From positions 235,574 to 299,573 of the forward strand of contig CATKHK010000062.1 in assembly GCA_949751835.1 (NCBI GenBank): a DNA stretch of 64,000 nt. The letters run 5' to 3'. The stretch is from Blepharisma japonicum (taxonomy: Eukaryota; Ciliophora; Heterotrichea; Heterotrichida; Blepharismidae). This document shows positions 58,883 to 64,000 of this stretch, in pieces. The notes under the pieces are model-generated. The model was not told the DNA's origin. It worked only from the letters and a program-made list of their open reading frames with translations, and did no database searches. The position numbers and the translations under genes were made by a program. Every line of letters begins with the position of its first letter. Positions within the stretch are counted from its first letter, which is position 1.

Positions 58883-60633
58883 TTAATCATAAAGTTCGGA
58901 TTTCTTGGAGCATTCCTCAGGGTTTTCATCCTTTTGTATTTCATAATTAACTACTTCAGTTGCTGATGAACTGCTTAATCCAAAATCTTTTTCTCTTGCT
59001 TCTCTTTCATTTTGAATTACTAATGCTCCTTCTAGTATTCTATCCGCAGAATAATTATTAGTAAAGCTAAATTGCTTTATCCTGAACACAACTATCATTT
59101 TTTCATATATATTAAAATAATTCATAATGCATAGTAAAAGCAATAAAGAGGGTAAATATATACCAAAATCTTTCCCTAATATTGGAATTAATTTAGCCTC
59201 TCTTAAGATCTGGAAAAATTCACAATTTTTGAATTTCATGAACATGTAAAAGTTATAGGACAAAGGAGTTACTAGCTTTAGCGCCATGGAAGCATTTCAT
59301 AATAGATTACTTGAGTCTGTATTATTTGTGTAAAGGCCATAAAAATTCTCAAACTTAATATTTGACAAAGCAAAGTATGTGCACCCAATGATATATGCAA
59401 GCGGAATCAAAATTATGGTCTGTATCCAGTAAACTCCTAGATCTCTGTCAAGTGGAAATCGGAAAATCAATATAGGCCTATCGAGTCATATAGTGATTTC
59501 TCCTAAAATTACACATAGGCTCATAATCCCAAACAAAATTCCTAAAAATCTGCATACAATTGGTTGGAATCTTGTGAGCCAAAGCCACTCAATAGTTTGT
59601 CTTATCCTTATATAGCTCCCTTCTCTTTGTGGTATCATAACAGAAGTGACCTTTTTTGGTGTGCTATTATAAGATCTTGCTATGTCCTCTAGAAAAATTG
59701 CTTTTTCGACCAAATTGTTATATTTATATTTTATCCTTTCCAATTCAGCTGTTGCTTTTTTGAGACTATAATTAATTTCTGATAATCTTTTCTTTGATAA
59801 ATTTTCGAGTTGATTTTTGGCTTCTTCTGATATAAAGGATCGGTGCTCTTCGATCTTTTCTTTTGGGCATCTTGATAAAATCATATCAAGATAGGATTTG
59901 AGTGGAGAAACTTCAGAGATTTGATGTGAAACTCCAATTACAGTCTTTATAATTTCATCTAGTTTTTTATTTGATTGCAACAACTTTTCTTCTAGTATTG
60001 TAACTTGCATATATAAATCCTTCAAGTATTTTTCAGTATTCCCTAATTTTCAAAATAGCTTTGGAACATTTACCAGCCCAAAGCCTAATAAAATAATTAT
60101 CATAAACAAACCTGTGCAGTTATTCAAAATGATTAATGCAATTGATAAAGCCTCGCTGAATACATCTTACAATATTAAATGATTTTGGATAAGCAAATAA
60201 GTAATTAATGTTAGCCCAAATCCTAAGGCAGGAATCATTTTTTGGGTTAGGTAATATAAAGCTGCTCTCAGTTTGGAGAAAAAGGAAAAGTTGCCCGACT
60301 CAATATATTCTTTTATAAAAGGAAGAATAAGTCTAATATAATTGGTACCAGCCAAGTGCAAAAGCAATTCAATACAGTGAGAACCATAAAGATCTTACTG
60401 CTGGAATATCATCATGGGGAGAATCAGCTTTATATCTTGTATATCTCTACTTAGGAAAATACCAAATAAATATCATAAGGAATTAGTGTTACAATAGCAA
60501 ATCCTAAAAAATAGCTAATAAACACTATAAATCCAACCAAAAAAGTTGTTGATTTTGATGCATGAGAATAGACTATGAGCCAGCCATAATAAAAAGATAA
60601 AACCAAAAGTGATCCTGTTAAAAGGTTTAACAT
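58883..60633 (-). CDS. LMBR1-domain membrane protein (LMBD2-like)
   Basis: 567 residues after removal of three introns: 60447-60462 (16 nt, GTATTTTCCTAAGTAG), 60333-60348 (16 nt, GTACCAATTATATTAG) and 60156-60170 (15 nt, GTAAGATGTATTCAG). The second intron splits a Trp codon as TG|A. The spliced frame reads LWFSLYWIAFALGWLILPFI then KEYIESGNFSFFSKLRAALY, and LLGFGLVNVPKLFWKLGN, a signature of LMBR1/LMBD2 proteins. Nine or so membrane helices, a cytosolic coiled coil (about residues 225-340) and an acidic tail. LMBR1-domain proteins are poorly understood; LMBD2 is linked to GPCR signalling. Family assignment is strong. Confidence 0.9.
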
Positions 60634-60984
60634 ATTTTTACAAGCATATTCTCCAAAAGAAGTTTTTATGGTTATAATGAATGATGAAATTAATTATATT
60701 TAGCCAATCAAATTAATAGCAATTTTTGCTATCACATATTCTGTTCCTTGACAAAATTTTTAATTTTCATTGTTTTAAATAATTATAAGTTTTATGTTAT
60801 AAGCTATTATTGCATGACCCGTTTTCTTTATACATTTAAATGAAGCATAAGTAGGAAATATCAGCTGATGCCTTAATTATTTTTTTACTCTTAAAATTTA
60901 TTGTAACAGATAACCTTTTTAAGCATTAAATCCAAGTTGCTTTAAAAAATTTACACTTTAAGTTAAATAATGAGTGCGATTGTG

Positions 60985-61375
60985 CTATAAATTTAAGTAA
61001 AATAAAGATGGTAAGTGAATAAACAACTCCAGAAATATAAGTCGCTTGCTAGCCAGTTCAAGTTTTGCGTTATCGCGAAGTTTGATTGCTAGATAATAGT
61101 CTGCACTCACTACTTGGTAGTCAGGAGGTTTTGTGACAGGTATAAGCGTCGGTAGGGTCGCCCTCTATCGAAAATTCAAATTCAATATTTATGTCACTCT
61201 GGGAAAATGGAAACTCAAATTTTAGTGTGCTGATTTCGAGTTTCCTTTCTAGAGCTGCACCATTTTCCATGAGGAAAATCTGAATCGACCTATTAGCTAA
61301 GAATTGCTGCTCATCTGCCCATAAAACCTTGTCAGGAACATTTATCGATGCATAGTCTCTTTCTTAAATCCCTAC
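60985..61375 (-). pseudogene. Possible coding relic or partial gene, unknown family
   Basis: Two protein-like frames abut on the minus strand. The first (about 61356 to 61140) reads ASINVPDKVLWADEQQFLAN, then RSIQIFLMENGAALERKLEI, LKFEFPFSQSDINIEFEFSI and EGDPT. The second, +1 relative to it, from about 61170 to the TAG at 60985, reads KPPDYQVVSADYYLAIKLRD and ASKRLIFLELFIH. No start codon opens the first frame and a TAA lies directly upstream. A GT...AG of 25 or 28 nt could join the two frames but is longer than other introns here. A decayed duplicate or an unfinished model is most likely. Confidence 0.4.
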
Positions 61376-61874
61376 TACTCTTAGGTAATCGCCTAAGTTA
61401 AGAGAGCGAGTCAATTCGCAACCCTATTATAATATATTTTCAGAAATATTCTTCTCTTCAGCGATTTTATAAATTTTAATTTAGCTCCTTATTCAATTTA
61501 ATTCTAATTGAAAAACTTGGAGAAGCACATTTTGAACTTTTAAGTATCTCTATTCTTATTGACCAATTTATGCACCTTTAAGTATATTTTGTGAAAATTT
61601 ATTTTTAGATGAAATTTCACATAAATATAAATTATTTATTAAAATTAAAAGATTAGATACCAAAATTAGTAAAGCTCAATCCAAAGAGCTTAAACAATAA
61701 TAAAGTGATATAAATTATGATCTGATAAATACCAAATACATTTTAAGATGCAAACATAAAAAGTCTTAAAAAATAAAGCTGAAATTTTATCTAAATAAAT
61801 AGTCTTAAAAATTCTAAAGTAAAGAAGATGGTAGATGTTAAGAGTCTAATAAATTATAATTATTATAATTTTCC

Positions 61875-61931
61875 AATAGGGAATTCCTCTTTAATCAAGA
61901 ATGAAAAGAGGAAGCATATAAAATGCCTATT
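61875..61931. other. Two-stem inverted repeat (hairpin)
   Basis: AATAGG (61875-61880) pairs with CCTATT (61926-61931), and TTCCTCTTT (61884-61892) pairs with AAAGAGGAA (61905-61913), giving a nested 9-bp and 6-bp stem with a 12-nt loop. It lies in the spacer 276 bp before the SPRY gene. Function unknown. Confidence 0.5.
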
Positions 61932-62206
61932 ATAAGTTAAATCTGTCTATTCTTGAGGAATTTGCTCATCTATTAAAAACCAAGGCGATTAAAAGAGTCA
62001 AGTCAATTTTGATCAAATAAAATAAAAATTGTATACTTTTCAAGCATATATTCTTAAAAATTTAAAATTTTCCACGCTAATCTTTAATGAATTAATCTTC
62101 GAACATTAATCAAATTTTGTCTTTAAATAATTTCTGTTAAGTGAAAATCAGATTTGGCTAGGTCTGACATTTTTATGGATGGATAGATTCTGCCATATAA
62201 TAATTA

Positions 62207-64000
62207 ATGGGTAACGCAGCCACCAGCTTAGCAACTCGCGTCTCAGCTCTAACTTCAGAAGCTCTAGAAAAAGAGTTGAAGGGAGACTTGAGTATACTTG
62301 GTGACCAAAAACTGTTTTTCAACCATAGTGCTCTATTAACCAGAGGAGACCTCAATAATTATCAGGTCCCAGGTTCATCATCATCTGCCTCAGCCAAACT
62401 TGAAGACCTGAACTACATAAATGAAGAGCAAATGTTGTGCAGTATGGAGGACAAAAGCTTTATCAAAGAAAGGCATTCAAAAGTCATTCAAGGCTTACTG
62501 AATGAAATCGACCTACGTAGAGGGGAAGATTCAAGCTCAATTGAGATGACGAAAAAGCTTCAATACCTCAGTAGAACTTATGAAGCTCTACTTAGAATGG
62601 ATGAGCGTGAAAAAAGAAAATCAAAGCCAGGAGCTTCAAAAGCAAAAGAAACCCTCAACCCAATTGCCAAATCAGGGCTTTCTTTTGGTCTGTCATCATT
62701 GTTTGGAATAATTAAGGTTTTAGGCTCTGACAAGCCTGAGCTTTATAAGATAATCATAGAAGCTGCTTCAGGCATCGTTTCAGGCTTGAGCCCAATGGCA
62801 CTTAATGCTGATGACCCTTCGATCTCTCAAGTAGTTTCTTCAGTTCTTGCATTTTTCAACTCTATGCTAAGAAGAGAGCTCCCAAATATCCAAGAGGAAG
62901 ACATAAATGCCTGCTATTCAATTCTTTTTGGGCTTTATGTAGCTACAGGGAACTTATGCACAGCTTTAGCCTTAGCTTTAACGTTTTCCAATCTTGACCC
63001 AAGTCAAGACAATTCTCCAATTTATAAACAAATTTTCCCTATGCTAGCAAACTTTAAAGACCTTACCAAAGTAAGAACAAGTGATTCGTTTACTTGGCAG
63101 ACTGAAAAGAAAGGAAAAGGCTTAGAAGTCAGAGAAAGTGAGCCAGATTTATTAATCAGAACAATTACTGATGGCTGGGGAGCTAATCTTTCAGCAGAAG
63201 CCTGGACAGATGGGATTCACTATTTTGAGATGACTTGGGTTGATGGGCAACACGACTATGTTTACTTTGGGGTTTGCAATGGAAATTATCCTGACCTCGA
63301 TTCTACTCCTTCAGACCAATCATTTGCTCTCTCTTATAAAACTGCTGGAGGAATCTATAAAGCTGGAAATGAATTGTACAGCTTTGAGACTTACAAAGTC
63401 GGTGAAAAAATTGGAATTCTGCTCGATATGGATCAACATACAGTCCTTTTCTACCATAACGGAAAAGAAGACCCCAAAGGGCCTATTAGAGAGCTTCCTG
63501 AAAGTATGAAAGTTTTTATGTGCCTTGGAGGAATCAGTAAGCACAAAATCATCTTAAATCCCCCAGATATGCCAGACTCGGCTCGCATACAAGTTGAGAA
63601 ATATAAGAAAAAGATCGAGGTAGAAGAAAAGCTTGAAGATTTAAACACCATCGATAGAGCCATCAAAACTGGAGAAATGACTGATGAATTTCTCCAAATG
63701 AAACCTATTGAACTCTCAAAGTTTATTCTTAAATTGTTTGATGGCTTAAATGATGGTATCATAGAAAAATTGGAAAATAAAGAGAAAAAGGTGGATATCC
63801 AAAAAAGAATGGGACTTTCCCTTGATATCAAGAATGAAACTGTCGAAATTTTAGAGAAATTGGCTTTGCTTTTCACTGAAAAAATTCATTCAGAAAATGT
63901 TGAAAGAGAATCCAAAGAAATTTATTCAGAATTGCTCGTTTATGTGCTTAAGCTCACTAGATCGCACTTAATTGCATCGGATATGATTCCAGATGCGACA
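62207..64000 (+). CDS. SPRY-domain protein, 3' end outside the window
   Basis: 598 codons from ATG without a stop up to the window end. The start MGNAATSLATRV has Gly-2 and Ser/Thr at position 6-7, a typical N-myristoylation signal. Residues about 140-300 are helical (GLSFGLSSLFGIIKVLGSDK, FGLYVATGNLCTALALALTF). Residues about 310-455 form a SPRY-type beta-sandwich: LIRTITDGWGANLSAEAW, TDGIHYFEMTWVDGQHDYVY, FGVCNGNY, GILLDMDQHTVLFYHNGKED. The rest is helical and acidic. Such N-terminal arrays occur in very large E3 ligases and in ciliate membrane-attached proteins; the missing C-terminus decides. All four Trp codons are TGG. Confidence 0.8.
   Translation, partial: MGNAATSLATRVSALTSEALEKELKGDLSILGDQKLFFNHSALLTRGDLNNYQVPGSSSSASAKLEDLNYINEEQMLCSMEDKSFIKERHSKVIQGLLNEIDLRRGEDSSSIEMTKKLQYLSRTYEALLRMDEREKRKSKPGASKAKETLNPIAKSGLSFGLSSLFGIIKVLGSDKPELYKIIIEAASGIVSGLSPMALNADDPSISQVVSSVLAFFNSMLRRELPNIQEEDINACYSILFGLYVATGNLCTALALALTFSNLDPSQDNSPIYKQIFPMLANFKDLTKVRTSDSFTWQTEKKGKGLEVRESEPDLLIRTITDGWGANLSAEAWTDGIHYFEMTWVDGQHDYVYFGVCNGNYPDLDSTPSDQSFALSYKTAGGIYKAGNELYSFETYKVGEKIGILLDMDQHTVLFYHNGKEDPKGPIRELPESMKVFMCLGGISKHKIILNPPDMPDSARIQVEKYKKKIEVEEKLEDLNTIDRAIKTGEMTDEFLQMKPIELSKFILKLFDGLNDGIIEKLENKEKKVDIQKRMGLSLDIKNETVEILEKLALLFTEKIHSENVERESKEIYSELLVYVLKLTRSHLIASDMIPDAT

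Larger units (their letters stand above)
60634..62206. other. Long spacer with a coding relic and a hairpin
   Basis: Mostly AT-rich. Two stretches differ: 60985-61375, higher in GC, with protein-like frames on the minus strand (listed separately), and 61875-61931, an inverted-repeat hairpin. A small inverted repeat CTTAGG-TAATCG-CCTAAG lies at 61380-61397. No full gene and no tRNA were found. Confidence 0.6.

Overview
The window is somatic-type nuclear DNA from a ciliate, most likely a heterotrich close to Blepharisma. Three observations in the sequence support this. (1) About half of the protein genes stay open only if TGA is read as tryptophan; TAA (nearly always) or TAG (once) ends every gene. 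(2) Seventeen introns can be placed where a conserved protein would otherwise break. Twelve are 15 nt, four are 16 nt and one is 20 nt, all GT...AG. (3) Gene content is eukaryotic and ciliary (CFAP58, a TTLL tubulin ligase, a MORN protein, CDPK), genes are dense and spacers are AT-rich. UGA=Trp together with 15-16 nt introns is, to my knowledge, the reported state of Blepharisma; the genus is inference.

Layout. 1-1046: spacer. 1.05-5.0 kb: ribosomal protein uL30/RPL7, a divergent RPP38-like RNase P/MRP protein 17 bp away, and CFAP58. 5.0-5.8 kb: spacer with a degenerate repeat. 5.8-10.0 kb: minus-strand TTLL ligase, VOC protein, RING-H2 protein and a PH + FYVE-like protein. 10.1-20.5 kb: CDPK, coiled-coil RING protein, SEC31, a large TPR protein and a PDK1-like kinase with a PH domain. 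21.1-22.4 kb: an unknown protein made of two fused copies. 22.6-27.7 kb: a 1719-residue trithorax/MLL-type H3K4 methyltransferase. 28.1-35.2 kb: MORN protein, CLASP-like TOG protein, a small basic protein, mitochondrial acyl carrier protein, METTL25-like protein, tRNA-Lys(CTT). 35.3-41.9 kb: two unknown proteins and a 1600-residue coiled-coil protein. 42.5-60.6 kb: DUF4485 protein, VTT membrane protein, KIF-binding protein, AP-4 sigma, a TPR/DUSP/MYND ubiquitin protease, an unknown protein, ORC1, UNC-45-like chaperone, membrane RING protein, rhomboid protease, TFIIH p62/TFB1 and an LMBD2-like protein. 60.6-62.2 kb: spacer with a coding relic and a hairpin. 62.2-64 kb: a SPRY protein that runs off the end.

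These are unrelated housekeeping, ciliary, trafficking, chromatin and signalling genes packed at random; I see no operon, defence island or mobile element. The points most worth following are the intron architecture (A at position 10 in all twelve 15-nt introns; a Trp codon made by splicing TG|A), the two-copy unknown gene, the giant repeat protein and the altered DFG motif of the PDK1-like kinase. Caveat: a 15-nt intron without an in-frame stop would be read here as five codons, so a few extra introns may be hidden.
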